From positions 806,001 to 870,000 of the forward strand of contig NZ_CP059472.1 of assembly GCF_014041915.1 (NCBI RefSeq): a stretch of 64,000 nt of DNA. Reading direction: 5' to 3'. The notes beneath the pieces are model-generated. The model was not told the origin of the DNA. It ran no database searches and worked only from the letters and a program-made list of their open reading frames with translations. This document shows, piece after piece, positions 25,804 to 36,210 of the stretch. Within the stretch, counting starts at the first letter, position 1. Each line of letters starts with the position of its first letter. The translations under genes and the position numbers were made by a program. The stretch comes from Marnyiella aurantia. GTDB lineage: Bacteria; Bacteroidota; Bacteroidia; Flavobacteriales; Weeksellaceae.

Positions 25804-26856
25804 TTAATCTGTTGAAAATGCGGCATAGTAGGCCCCACCCGTAAGTACCATTTTATCGCTCAGTATCATATAAATAGGAATATCCTTCATTACTCTTTCC
25901 ATTTTATCACTTATCATGAACTTTTGGTAAAGTCTGTCCTTATCAATATAATCCTTAAACAGAAGTGGAAGTTCGCCACCAATAAGCAGACCGCCCGTAG
26001 CTTTTAACTTCAGGACAAGGCTGTTTGCTTCGCGGGCCAGGAACTCCAGATAGGTATTCAGTGCAATTCGCGAGATCTGCTCGTTGTCCTCAACTGCAGA
26101 TTCGTACAGCACGGTAGCAAAATCGCTGTCCGTTCTAAGTCTGGCCAGCAGTTTCTCAGACTGGGGATGCCTTTTCTCATCACGCAGAAAACGGTATATA
26201 TTAAAGAGCCCATTTCTGGAAAGCACATTTTCCCAGCTTACGATACCATAAATTTTATTCAGGAACTGATAGAATTCCACCTCCACATTGGTCCTCGGCG
26301 AAAATTCGGAATGACCTCCTTCCGTAGCAAACGGCCGCAGGCGTTCTCCGTCATAAAACAGTCCTGCTTCACCCAAACCGCTGCCCGGTGCTAATATGGC
26401 CACGTTTCCTGTGGTAAGTACGTCGGATTTAAATATTTTCATCAGGCAGGATGGCGAAAGATCAGCCAAACCATAAGCAGTAGCTTCCAGGTCATTAATA
26501 AGGAAAACCTGGGAGATTCCGGTGCGTTCGGAGATTTCATTATGATCCAGGATCCAAGGTAGCCTCACTGATATTCCCTGATTATTGATCACAGGTCCTG
26601 GCACACCCACCGCAAGCCTTTTAATATCTGATAGCTGATTTTCCTGAACAAAAAGGTTGATGATTTCAGAGAAAGAATTGAATTCTACCGTCTGATAGGT
26701 CTTTTCGGCGGTATGTACAGCCTTTTCGCCTTCGGTCCTGTACAGTGCAACCACGGTTTCCTTCTCCCGCACATCGGCGGACAGAATGCTGATACCCTGA
26801 TTATTGCTGCTCTTTATACCTGGGAGGTATAATGGAAAATTTGCGCTTGCGACCAT
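25804..26856 (-). CDS. glk: glucokinase
   Basis: Phosphorylates glucose for glycolysis. The 350-aa protein matches the Glk family in the catalytic segment F-L-I-N-D-L-E-A-T-A-Y-G, the A-P-G-S-G-L-G-E-A loop, and E-G-G-H-S-E-F-S-P. The N-terminal ATP phosphate-1 loop, usually D-I-G-G-T-N, reads A-D-V-R-E-K-E-T and lacks the glycines. The C-terminal part (G-G-L-L-I-G-G-E-L-P, T-G-G-A-Y-Y-A) is typical. Confidence 0.85.
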   Translation of the reverse strand: MVASANFPLYLPGIKSSNNQGISILSADVREKETVVALYRTEGEKAVHTAEKTYQTVEFNSFSEIINLFVQENQLSDIKRLAVGVPGPVINNQGISVRLPWILDHNEISERTGISQVFLINDLEATAYGLADLSPSCLMKIFKSDVLTTGNVAILAPGSGLGEAGLFYDGERLRPFATEGGHSEFSPRTNVEVEFYQFLNKIYGIVSWENVLSRNGLFNIYRFLRDEKRHPQSEKLLARLRTDSDFATVLYESAVEDNEQISRIALNTYLEFLAREANSLVLKLKATGGLLIGGELPLLFKDYIDKDRLYQKFMISDKMERVMKDIPIYMILSDKMVLTGGAYYAAFSTD

Positions 26857-26872
26857 ATGTATGTGATTTGAT

Positions 26873-26880
26873 CAAAGATA
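26873..26880 (-). promoter_or_regulatory. -7 promoter box of glk
   Basis: TATCTTTG on the minus strand, 16 nt before the ATG at 26856. Confidence 0.45.
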
Positions 26881-26904
26881 AAAATGTTTTAAATAAATAA
26901 AAAA

Positions 26905-26928
26905 CCTTTTCAAATAAAATTGAAAAGG
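26905..26928 (-). terminator. terminator of the beta-barrel protein gene
   Basis: CCTTTTCAA and TTGAAAAGG form a 9-bp stem, followed on the minus strand by TTTTTTAT. Confidence 0.75.
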
Positions 26929-26950
26929 CTTATAAATGTGCGGGCTTAAA

Positions 26951-27538
26951 TTATTGACCCAACGGAATATTGTAAGAAACACCCAGACCTAAAGATCCTG
27001 CACTGAATTTCTGACTGCCTATCTCACCGTTATCACCCGTAAATACTTTTTGGTAGTGTAAAGAGAAGTTCCAGTCATTATTGTGGTATCCGATTTCCGG
27101 CTTAAGGTATAAGCCTCCATCCGGTCTTTGTGTATTTGTGATATCATTTGAGGCTACAGCCTCATCACCTACTATAAATCCGTAACCAAGATCAGTTCCG
27201 AAATAGAAACCTGTATCTTTTGGATAAATACGGATAAGACCTGCAACCGGTACTACACCGAAATCATTGTTTTCCATACCTCCGTTGCTTCTACCGAAAT
27301 AATGTGTATAACCGGTAGCTACACCCAGTCCAAATCCCGGAGTAACCAGATTTTGATAGGCAACATCCAGTCCTACTGCTGCGGATGCATTTTCCTGAGG
27401 GACTGCGATTCCGACAGTTGCACCAATCTTAATCATATTCTTCATGCCTGGATTATCAAATTTTTCTGTTTCCTGCGCAAATGTAAGTCCGGAAGCAAGG
27501 ATACCAAATCCCAATACTGCTTTTGTAATCGTCTTCAT
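26951..27538 (-). CDS. outer-membrane beta-barrel protein
   Basis: 195-aa exported protein. The signal peptide is M-K-T-I-T-K-A-V-L then L-T-F-A-Q. The body alternates polar and hydrophobic residues with many Gly and aromatics (G-F-G-L-G-V-A-T-G-Y-T-H-Y-F, G-F-Y-F-G-T-D-L-G-Y), and ends in a short strand G-L-G-V-S-Y-N-I-P-L-G-Q. This fits a small eight-stranded OmpA/OmpW-like barrel. Function unknown. The ATG at 27538 starts the signal peptide. Confidence 0.75.
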   Translation of the reverse strand: MKTITKAVLGFGILASGLTFAQETEKFDNPGMKNMIKIGATVGIAVPQENASAAVGLDVAYQNLVTPGFGLGVATGYTHYFGRSNGGMENNDFGVVPVAGLIRIYPKDTGFYFGTDLGYGFIVGDEAVASNDITNTQRPDGGLYLKPEIGYHNNDWNFSLHYQKVFTGDNGEIGSQKFSAGSLGLGVSYNIPLGQ

Positions 27539-27728
27539 AATCTTAAATTTTAATGTTGTTGATTTTTTATGTTGGCTGGTATCTTGTAAAAAGTATGCCA
27601 AAACTACTGAGAATATTCCTCACAACATAGTATTATAAATCTAAAAAACTGATATTCAATTAACTATACCACATATTTATTTAAACAAACATTTAATTCT
27701 GCCAGTACGTTATGAACCGTGAAAAGAT

Positions 27729-29405
27729 CTAGCTGAGGCCGGTTATATTTCCGAACTTATCTATATCCATACCTTCTGACGCAGGAACATTTGGCAGTCC
27801 CGGCATTCGCATCATATCTCCAAGAATCGGAATGATAAAGCCCGCCCCTGCCGCAAATTCAAATTCACGTACGTTAATCTTGAATCCCGCAGGCCGGCCG
27901 ATCTTTCTTTCATTATCGGACAGTGATTTCTGGGTCTTTGCCATACAGATCGGCAGATGATCCAGCCCAAGGTCACAAATTACTTTCAGGTCATTCTTTG
28001 CTTTTGTTGAATACACCACACCATCCGCGCCATAAATCTCCGTAGCTATCCTATCAATCTTAACTTCCACCTTTTCATTAACCTCGTACAGCATCTGGAA
28101 ATCGTTGCCGTAGTTTTCGGCTGCATTCACGACTTCCTCTGCGAGTTCCGTCATACCGGCACCACCCTGTGTGAATTCATGGGCCACAATAGCTTTTACA
28201 CCTATCTTACTGCACTCCTCCTGAATAAAAGCTATTTCTTCGGGAGAATCTGTGGCAAAATGATTTATCGCAACCACCGGCTTCAGGTTAAGTTTAATAT
28301 AATTCTCAACATGTTTCTTCAGGTTATCAATACCCAACTGTACCGAGGCCAGGTCAGGACTTTCGAAGAAGCCTTTTTTTGCACCACCATGATAGCGCAT
28401 GGCACGAACTGTTGTCACGATCACCATAGCAGCAGGCTTGAAACCGGCCGAACGGCATTTTATATGTAGGAACTTCTCGGCACCCAGGTCGGCACCGAAT
28501 CCGGCTTCGGTAACGGTATACTCTGCCAGCGACATGCCTGTCTTTGTCGCTATGATTGTATTGGTTCCCTGCGCAATATTGGCAAAAGGTCCGCCGTGCA
28601 GGATGGCGGGATTTCCCTCCAGCGTCTGCACCAGATTGGGCTTTATGGCGTCACGCAGCAGGATGGCCATGGCAGCTTCGGCCTTAAGGTCTCTGGCATA
28701 CACTGGTTTTTTGTCAAAAGTATAGCCTATAAAAATATTTCCAAGCCTGGTTTTTAGGTCTTCGAAATTTTCGCTCATACAAAGAATAGCCATGACCTCA
28801 GAAGCCGGTGTGATATTGAAACCATCTTCACGGGGAACTCCGCTTGCCGTTCCGCCTAATCCTATGATAATATTCCGGAGGGCACGGTCGTTCATATCCA
28901 TTACCCGTTTCCACACAATGGTACGCGGATCGATATTGAGTGAAAATTTCCTGTTCTGAATATTATTATCGATAAGTGCGGCCAGCAGATTGTTCGCTTT
29001 TTCAATAGCCGAAAAATCGCCTGTAAAATGCAGGTTGATGTCAACCATTGGAATTACCTGCGCATAACCGCCACCGGCCGCTCCTCCTTTTATTCCGAAA
29101 ACGGGACCTAAGGACGGTTCACGCAGAACAGCTATAGCTTTTTTACCGATTCTGTTCAAACCGTCACATAAACCTACAGATACCGTGGTTTTTCCTTCGC
29201 CGGCCGGAGTGGGGTTTATTGCCGATACAAGGATTAGTTTGGATTGAGCCACCTTTTGTTCATCAATATAGGACAGTGGAATTTTGGCTTTGTACTTACC
29301 GTAATACTCCAGGTCGTCTTCTGCAATTCCGATTTTGGCAGCTATTTTTCTGATGTGCTGAATATCAGCATTCTGGGCAATTTCTAAATCTGTAGGGAAG
29401 CTCAT
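27729..29405 (-). CDS. fhs: formate--tetrahydrofolate ligase
   Basis: ATP-dependent synthesis of 10-formyl-THF from formate and THF in one-carbon metabolism. The 558-aa product has the P-loop T-P-A-G-E-G-K-T-T near residue 65, V-L-R-E-P-S-L-G-P-V-F-G-I-K-G-G-A, and a C-terminal P-G-L-P-N-V-P-A-S-E segment. The ATG at 29405 is preferred over a TTG two codons upstream. Monocistronic. Confidence 0.95.
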   Translation of the reverse strand: MSFPTDLEIAQNADIQHIRKIAAKIGIAEDDLEYYGKYKAKIPLSYIDEQKVAQSKLILVSAINPTPAGEGKTTVSVGLCDGLNRIGKKAIAVLREPSLGPVFGIKGGAAGGGYAQVIPMVDINLHFTGDFSAIEKANNLLAALIDNNIQNRKFSLNIDPRTIVWKRVMDMNDRALRNIIIGLGGTASGVPREDGFNITPASEVMAILCMSENFEDLKTRLGNIFIGYTFDKKPVYARDLKAEAAMAILLRDAIKPNLVQTLEGNPAILHGGPFANIAQGTNTIIATKTGMSLAEYTVTEAGFGADLGAEKFLHIKCRSAGFKPAAMVIVTTVRAMRYHGGAKKGFFESPDLASVQLGIDNLKKHVENYIKLNLKPVVAINHFATDSPEEIAFIQEECSKIGVKAIVAHEFTQGGAGMTELAEEVVNAAENYGNDFQMLYEVNEKVEVKIDRIATEIYGADGVVYSTKAKNDLKVICDLGLDHLPICMAKTQKSLSDNERKIGRPAGFKINVREFEFAAGAGFIIPILGDMMRMPGLPNVPASEGMDIDKFGNITGLS

Positions 29406-29509
29406 GGTCAATTGTTTTGGTTATCTACCAAATTTAACCAAATAACTTCAAAATAGAAGGATGGCTACAGCAGATTTAAATCATGATACCCCGTGGAGAA
29501 AGTAAAGAT

Positions 29510-30427
29510 TTACGCAAAAATATACTCATCGGGTTTCAGGAAATAGCGCGCGTTTTCTACTAAAGCAGCTTCTCTGTCCCTGCGCGTAAGCAGGCCTTTC
29601 ATCTTTGGATCTCCGGCCCACAAACGTTTCATCGCACGGATTTCAGCTCCTATTTTGGAAAGGTTTTTTACTTTCACCCAAACCGCAATCTTCTTCATTT
29701 CGGAACGCCTTGGTCCCTCCAGGCTGGCGCCGCGGTTATAAACCAGAGAAAGCAAAGCACCCTGAGCATCGGGTGGCAGAAGTTCCACCCCGGGATAAGC
29801 TTTGGCAGTAGACCGGGCGTAAACCGGAACAGAAGTCGCATAGAACACCTGCAGCGCATCGTCGTAAGGAATCTCAACGGATTTTACTGATGAGGTAAGT
29901 GCGGCACGTGCCCGCTCGCCGTGTAAACCTACAGCCGGTTTGAGCTTGTTAAATTTTGCATCTCCCAGCAGCGCACGCCAATCCTTTTCGAACTGCGCAT
30001 TCGTACTGTAACCCATGTCATACCCAATGCCTATTGTAACGCCACTGGCACCATGAGGCCAGATGGGAAATTTATATTTGGAATTGTACATGGATTTGGA
30101 AGAGATTTCACTTTCCAGAACCAGCTGCAGCGAACTTTTTGAAATGACCATACTGGCACCTTTTGGCAAAGGCGGAACTTTTTCGTCCAGGAACAGCTCT
30201 ATCCGGGTAGTAGTATTCACACCGAAGATACCGTCAATATCCCGTCCCGTAAATCCCAGGCCTTTCTGTATATTTTTCTTTTTGTCGGGAAGAGAAAGGT
30301 CTGATACCAGTAAGCCCAGCACTTTCTCCAGCGCATTACAGGTTTCCATATCATAAGTACCGGTTAGACTTACAGCGAGCTTTTTCTGGATCGCCTTAAT
30401 TCTGGTTTCTAATGGATTTTGAGGCAT
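29510..30427 (-). CDS. pesticin/phage-lysozyme-like muramidase with N-terminal peptidoglycan-binding-like domain
   Basis: 305-aa protein. The N-terminal 90 residues contain two helical repeats with G-T-Y-D-M-E-T and D-I-D-G-I-F-G-V-N-T-T-T, the pattern of PG_binding_1 domains. A glycoside-hydrolase-like domain follows, with E near L-V-L-E-S-E-I, G-V-T-I-G-I-G-Y-D-M-G and L-V-Y-N-R-G-A, resembling pesticin and T4-lysozyme-type muramidases. There is no signal peptide from the ATG at 30427, so export would need another route, as for a phage-derived or T6SS-type effector. No immunity gene is seen. Confidence 0.65.
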   Translation of the reverse strand: MPQNPLETRIKAIQKKLAVSLTGTYDMETCNALEKVLGLLVSDLSLPDKKKNIQKGLGFTGRDIDGIFGVNTTTRIELFLDEKVPPLPKGASMVISKSSLQLVLESEISSKSMYNSKYKFPIWPHGASGVTIGIGYDMGYSTNAQFEKDWRALLGDAKFNKLKPAVGLHGERARAALTSSVKSVEIPYDDALQVFYATSVPVYARSTAKAYPGVELLPPDAQGALLSLVYNRGASLEGPRRSEMKKIAVWVKVKNLSKIGAEIRAMKRLWAGDPKMKGLLTRRDREAALVENARYFLKPDEYIFA

Positions 30428-30529
30428 GGCTATAGGTTTAAGGGTTATTCTTGAAACGCTTTTACCTTGTAAAATTATAAAGGAGCATGAAGAGTATATA
30501 AGGTAAAACACCCTTATTGAATAAAAAAA

Positions 30530-30553
30530 AACCGGACTTAATTTCGTCCGGTT
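30530..30553 (-). terminator. terminator of the 40-aa gene
   Basis: AACCGGAC and GTCCGGTT form an 8-bp stem with an 8-nt loop; the minus strand then runs into TTTTTTT. Confidence 0.75.
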
Positions 30554-30574
30554 AATGATTTAAATTATTTGAAG

Positions 30575-30697
30575 CTATCTGGCTCCAGCTTTTTGCGCGC
30601 TTTTCTTGGATTGTCTGGCTTCATATTTCTTCATGAAATAACCAATGGCCAACGGTGCAACCCACATCAGGATTCTTCTTAACAGTACTGGATTCAT
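30575..30697 (-). CDS. 40-aa basic membrane-anchored miniprotein
   Basis: Small reading frame running from ATG at 30697 to TAG at 30575. The sequence begins M-N-P-V-L-L-R-R-I-L-M-W and has a short hydrophobic segment (W-V-A-P-L-A-I-G-Y-F), then a strongly basic tail K-K-Y-E-A-R-Q-S-K-K-S. It is followed by a proper terminator at 30530-30553, which supports a real transcript. The function is unknown. Confidence 0.55.
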   Translation of the reverse strand: MNPVLLRRILMWVAPLAIGYFMKKYEARQSKKSAQKAGAR

Positions 30698-30918
30698 AAT
30701 AGTGATTTTTTGTTGAGGATAGCTTTACAAGATGTGCGCCAAAAAAAATTAGAATAGATACTGGAACATGATTGGGTTAATAGGGATCGTAAATTGCTAC
30801 GCTGGTAAATTGGTACATAAAAAATTGTTAGTCTGAAATCTAACTAAAATCTGACTCATTGTTCTTTCCTCTTTGTTTCAATCTCCCATCTGATATCTTA
30901 TATATTGGCTCCTAGCTC

Positions 30919-31459
30919 TTGATTCTTGGCTCACTTAACCACAAAGTACACTAAGTCTTTCACAGGGAACACAAGGAAATCCGCAGAAAATCTCCGCCGC
31001 AATATCTTTATTCTTTTCTCTTTGTTCTTTCCTCTTTACCAAAATCTGCAGTCTGACAGTTGATTCTGGGCTCACTTAACCACAATGTACACTAAGTCTT
31101 TCACAGGGAACACAAGGAAATCTGCAGAAAATCTCCGCCGCAATATCTTTATTCTTTTCTCTTTCTTCTTTCCTCTTTACCAAAATCTGCAGGCTGACAT
31201 GTTGATTCTTGGCTTACTTAACCACAAAGTACACTAAGTCTTTCACAGGGAACACAAAGAAATCCCCAGAAAATCTACGCCGCAATATCTTTATTCTTTT
31301 CTCTTTGTTCTTTCATCTTTACCAAAATCTGCAGTCTCACATGTTGATTCTTGGCCCACTTAACCACAAAGTACACTAAGTCCTTCACAGGGAACACAAG
31401 GAAATCCGCAGAAAATCTCCGCCGAAGTGTCTTTATTCTTTTCTCTTTCTTCTTTCCTC
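30919..31459. repeat. four-copy 142-bp tandem repeat
   Basis: The phrase C-T-T-A-A-C-C-A-C-A-A at 30934 recurs at 31075, 31217 and 31359, a period of 141-142 bp. Each copy also contains the words GTACACTAAGT, TTTCACAGGGAACACAA, AAAATCT(C/A)CGCCG, ATCTTTATTCTTTTCTC and TTTACCAAAATCTGCAG. Copies differ at a few positions and the last ends early. There is no coding potential and no unique spacers. The 800-base gap 30698-31490 holds nothing else clear; 30830-30900 looks like a degraded flanking copy. Confidence 0.85.
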
Positions 31460-31490
31460 TAAATCAGAAATGCTGCATCCGGGCTCGTAA

Positions 31491-32489
31491 CTATTCCCCA
31501 TAGTTACCCACCGCCGTCTTTAGATTCTCTAAAATCCTGGTGCGCAGGCTGGCCGGACTAATTACAGTAAGCGAACTGCCCATACCTAAAATAACACGCT
31601 CCAACTCCGGATTTAGCTGAACTCTGATGCTGAAGGTTATGCCATCATTATCTTCAGACAGAATCTGCTGACTGTGATGAATGGGTTTAGTCTTTATATA
31701 AGGTGCATTGCTGTGATCTACTTTAAAAACGACCTCCTGAGGGCGCTGCGATTCCAAAACGGTTACCCCTACCACATCGGCAAAATAGCTGTCGGCGTCA
31801 AAGTCTTTATATTCATATTCGGTCTTAAGGTCGGTCTCTACCTCTTTTATGCGGTCCAGCGCCAGGTTGAACATCCTGTTTTTATGCCAGCAGATCAGGA
31901 ACCAGCGGTTGTTATACTCTTTCAGAAGTTGCGGATGCACAGTGAGATAGGTAGCATCCCGGGCCTTAAAACTCTGATAGAGAATCCTGAGCGCCTGCCC
32001 GTTGATGATGGCCTGATAAAGCGGATCTATAAATTCCAGACCTGTTAGCTGCTCGTTCTTGTCCAGATGAATCACCGACTTCTGACCCGCGGAATGTACC
32101 GAATCCTCAAGCTTCTGTATCACCCCGTCCATGTCCTTAAACATGGAGAAGTCCTTGAACTGCTTCAGGATCTGTATGGCATTGTTCATGGCCAACAGGT
32201 CGCTGCTGTTTACCTCAATCTTATGAATACTGTAATCCGGGTCGCTGTAGCGGTAATATTTCCTGTCGAACACTTCAATTGGTGCTTCGTAACCAAACCT
32301 GGAACTCCGCATATTCTGAAGGTCCAGCTGAACGGTTCGTCTGCTTACAAAAGATTCCTTTCCTTCATATTCAAAAAGGGCTTCAGAACATTCTTCCATC
32401 AGATCTTCCAAAGTGTACTTCCGGTACGTGTTCCGGAGACAGCGGTCCAGGGTTTTATAGCGTATCAGCGCATTTTTGTTTGAAGCCAT
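31491..32489 (-). CDS. WYL-domain transcriptional regulator
   Basis: 332-aa DNA-binding regulator. The N-terminal about 90 residues form a winged-helix region (R-T-V-Q-L-D-L-Q-N-M-R as recognition helix); a WYL ligand-sensing domain follows (A-L-R-I-L-Y-Q-S-F, W-F-L-I-C-W-H near residue 215-235) and then a WCX-like C-terminal extension. The ATG at 32489 begins M-A-S-N-K-N-A-L and is preferred to an upstream extension. It is divergent from rtcB across 119 nt, so it probably controls that gene, an inference from position. Confidence 0.85.
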   Translation of the reverse strand: MASNKNALIRYKTLDRCLRNTYRKYTLEDLMEECSEALFEYEGKESFVSRRTVQLDLQNMRSSRFGYEAPIEVFDRKYYRYSDPDYSIHKIEVNSSDLLAMNNAIQILKQFKDFSMFKDMDGVIQKLEDSVHSAGQKSVIHLDKNEQLTGLEFIDPLYQAIINGQALRILYQSFKARDATYLTVHPQLLKEYNNRWFLICWHKNRMFNLALDRIKEVETDLKTEYEYKDFDADSYFADVVGVTVLESQRPQEVVFKVDHSNAPYIKTKPIHHSQQILSEDNDGITFSIRVQLNPELERVILGMGSSLTVISPASLRTRILENLKTAVGNYGE

Positions 32490-32599
32490 AGCCTGTGAGT
32501 TTTTTTGAGCCTGCTTTTCGCATTGACAGTAATAAAAATAGAAAAATTTTTTAAGTGCGCAAAATGACTGCGCAGCAGGAGTATTACTTTGCACTATAA

Positions 32600-33985
<1,386 letters not shown>

Positions 33986-33987
33986 GA

Positions 33988-34011
33988 AAACCACCGGATC
34001 ATCGGTGGTTT
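33988..34011 (+). terminator. rtcB terminator
   Basis: AAACCACCG and CGGTGGTTT form a 9-bp perfect stem with a 6-nt loop just after the stop. Confidence 0.7.
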
Positions 34012-34175
34012 AAAGTATAAATAAAGATTTTACCTCATTAGAAACATTACGTCTTTCCATCACCAGGTGTTCACCAGTTTACCGGAAACTTTCAGGACTA
34101 CTCTGCGCTTCATCCCGATATTACTGCGACAACCCTTCAGACAATTGCAAGATTTCTTGCTATCACATGTGGCAT

Positions 34176-34511
34176 CTAGTCTCTTTTTTTCAATGCCTCA
34201 CCTTCAAAAGCAATTCCCTCCCAGCCGGATAGCATAAAGTTGCGGATGTTCCGGTGGTCTGTACCCTCAGGATTTTGAAGCACACCCGTCCGGTAGAAAT
34301 CCCCGAACAGCGCCAGCGTTTCCTCTTCGTTCAGCCCTTTAAGTTTTGCAAAACTGAAAATCTTGCACGAACCGTTATTTTCACCCGCTTCATTCAGCGC
34401 ATTAGCGTTGGTAAATTTTGTTGGGCTGAAGGTGTAATGCTGGTCAATGTAGGCAAGCACTTCTTTAAAGTTGATGGTTTCGGGGGAGGTTTTGAGTTGG
34501 TCTAGGAGCAT
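34176..34511 (-). CDS. HopJ-like protein
   Basis: 111-aa protein of the HopJ type III effector family by name, though the family is widespread in bacteria without type III secretion. Recognisable segments are H-Y-T-F-S-P-T-K-F, N-E-A-G-E-N-N-G-S-C-K-I-F-S-F-A, and H-R-N-I-R-N-F-M-L-S-G-W-E-G-I. No secretion genes are nearby. The role is unknown, probably a small cytosolic housekeeping or stress function. Confidence 0.8.
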   Translation of the reverse strand: MLLDQLKTSPETINFKEVLAYIDQHYTFSPTKFTNANALNEAGENNGSCKIFSFAKLKGLNEEETLALFGDFYRTGVLQNPEGTDHRNIRNFMLSGWEGIAFEGEALKKRD

Positions 34512-34582
34512 TTTAATTTTTTATTTTTCGTGGTTCCAATTATTTAGCGAATCTTCGTGAGTCATAATTATCGAAACTTGCA

Positions 34583-34590
34583 TATATTTG
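34583..34590 (+). promoter_or_regulatory. -7 promoter box of the AT-rich ATPase gene
   Basis: TATATTTG fits TAnnTTTG. It leaves a leader of about 95 nt, within which lies a 12-codon frame (34613-34651). Confidence 0.4.
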
Positions 34591-34693
34591 GTTGGTAACA
34601 AATATTAGATTCATGGATCAATACAACGCAACAAATTTATTGGCATTATAATATGATTTATATAGAAGTTAGCGGTAATTTTAATACAAGAGT

Positions 34694-35947
34694 ATGGATA
34701 ATTTTTTGACTAAAGACGTTTTTGGTATTCAGAGAGAAGTTCCTTTAAATTATGTTCAAAGGGAAGCAGATACTGTGTTTACAGATTCCTTAAACAGAGG
34801 ACACCATATTGTCATATTTGGAAGCTCAAAACAAGGAAAAACTTGTCTGCGGAAGAAGAATCTTGAAGACAATGAGTATATTACTGTGCATTGTGATCAC
34901 AGAATGGACTTATATAGTCTAAATGTCAATATCTTAAAGCAAGCAGGATTTACAGTACAAGTTTCTGAAACCAAAACTATAAATGGTAAGGCTAAAGTTA
35001 AAGTTGGATTTGGATGGGACTTATTCGGGAAAGCGAATTTTGAAACTGAAGCAGAAGGCGAAAAAGGAAATGCAAAAGAATACAAACCTTTAGAATTAGA
35101 TCCTGAAGATGTTAATGACGTAATTAAGGCGTTAAAAAGCATGAAATTCGATAAGTATATAGTTATTGAAGATTTCCATTATTTAAAAGACGAAACACAA
35201 GTTGATTTTGCTATAGAACTTAAAGCTTTTCATGAAAATTCGGACATAACATTTATTATAGTTGGTGTGTGGTTAGAAGAAAATAGACTTATCGCTTTGA
35301 ACGGAGATTTATCTGGAAGAATAAAATCTGTTAATGCGGATGAGTGGACTGATGAAAATTTAATGTTATTAATGCAAATTGGCTGTGATCTGCTAAATAT
35401 CGAAATCGCAGAAATCTATAAAAAGAGTTTAATTGAAAAGAGTTTAAATAATGTTTACATTGTACAAGAAGTGTGTTATGAATTATGCATAGAAAATGGA
35501 GTACGAGAACAATGCGAAGAAAAAATAGAAATTAATTGCGGAAATTTAGATGCAATAATTTCAAAAGTAATTTCCCAACATTCTGGTAGATACAATAATT
35601 TGATTACTAATATTTCAGAGGGTTTTCAATCTACTGAACTAGAAATGCACAAATGGATAATGTATGCAATTTTAAAAGCAGATATTGATAGGTTAGAAAA
35701 AGGTCTAAAAAGAAGTGAAATTAACACATTACTGCAAGCAGAACATCCTAGAAAACAAGACCTAAATCCTGGAAATTTGACGCAGGCTTTAAAGTCAATT
35801 GCCTCCCTTCAGGTAAAAAAGAATACCATACCAATTATTATAGACTACGATAATAGTAATCTCAAGCTAAATATCGTAGATAAAGGATTTTTGATTTGGT
35901 TATCAGATCAAAATATTGAGGAATTAAGACAAGAAATTGGCTTATAA
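34694..35947 (+). CDS. solitary P-loop ATPase, ORC/STAND-like, AT-rich
   Basis: 417-aa P-loop NTPase of unknown function. Walker A is G-S-S-K-Q-G-K-T (43-50), Walker B Y-I-V-I-E-D-F (155-161), then a sensor-like strand F-I-I-V-G-V-W and an S-G-R-I that could hold an arginine finger. Residues about 320-415 look like a winged-helix domain. Codon use is far more AT-rich than that of its neighbours, which suggests horizontal transfer. No effector domain or partner gene is present. The fold recalls ORC/Cdc6- and STAND-type ATPases found in defence islands; a defence role is only a guess. Confidence 0.6.
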   Translation: MDNFLTKDVFGIQREVPLNYVQREADTVFTDSLNRGHHIVIFGSSKQGKTCLRKKNLEDNEYITVHCDHRMDLYSLNVNILKQAGFTVQVSETKTINGKAKVKVGFGWDLFGKANFETEAEGEKGNAKEYKPLELDPEDVNDVIKALKSMKFDKYIVIEDFHYLKDETQVDFAIELKAFHENSDITFIIVGVWLEENRLIALNGDLSGRIKSVNADEWTDENLMLLMQIGCDLLNIEIAEIYKKSLIEKSLNNVYIVQEVCYELCIENGVREQCEEKIEINCGNLDAIISKVISQHSGRYNNLITNISEGFQSTELEMHKWIMYAILKADIDRLEKGLKRSEINTLLQAEHPRKQDLNPGNLTQALKSIASLQVKKNTIPIIIDYDNSNLKLNIVDKGFLIWLSDQNIEELRQEIGL

Positions 35948-36098
35948 AATCTACTGTAAAATGATATTTTACAAGCAGGCTTGAAACTTCAAATTAGATT
36001 TGTGTTTGCGGGCAGAAAAAGTTTGGCTAATAAGTCTGCCTTTACAAATACCCCAGCTCCGCAAACCCTCCCAACTTTAAGCTTACCAAAACACATCC

Positions 36099-36122
36099 CT
36101 CCGAAGTCTCCCCACTTCGGAG
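36099..36122 (+). terminator. terminator after the AT-rich gene
   Basis: CTCCGAAGT and ACTTCGGAG form a 9-bp stem with loop CTCCCC, followed by about nine T residues. It lies 150 nt after the ATPase stop; 35948-36098 contains no supported gene. Confidence 0.75.
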
Positions 36123-36210
36123 TTTTTTTTTCCCAACCAACAAAAAAAAACCTCAGCCATTCCCAAAATAATTTCTACATTTACTTCTCAACAACCTAAA
36201 ACACAACAAG

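Noticed and set aside
30919..31459. CRISPR array
   Set aside because: The units are 142 bp and repeat along their whole length; there are no unique spacers between short repeats and no cas genes nearby.
34176..34511. Type III secretion effector
   Set aside because: The HopJ name is historical; homologues are common in non-pathogens and no secretion genes are present.
34613..34651. Upstream 12-codon reading frame before the AT-rich ATPase
   Set aside because: It has a start and stop in the leader, but nothing in its sequence suggests attenuation; such short frames are expected by chance.
35981..36199. 72-aa frame after the ATPase gene
   Set aside because: It reads through the terminator hairpin and T-run, and its composition is not protein-like.
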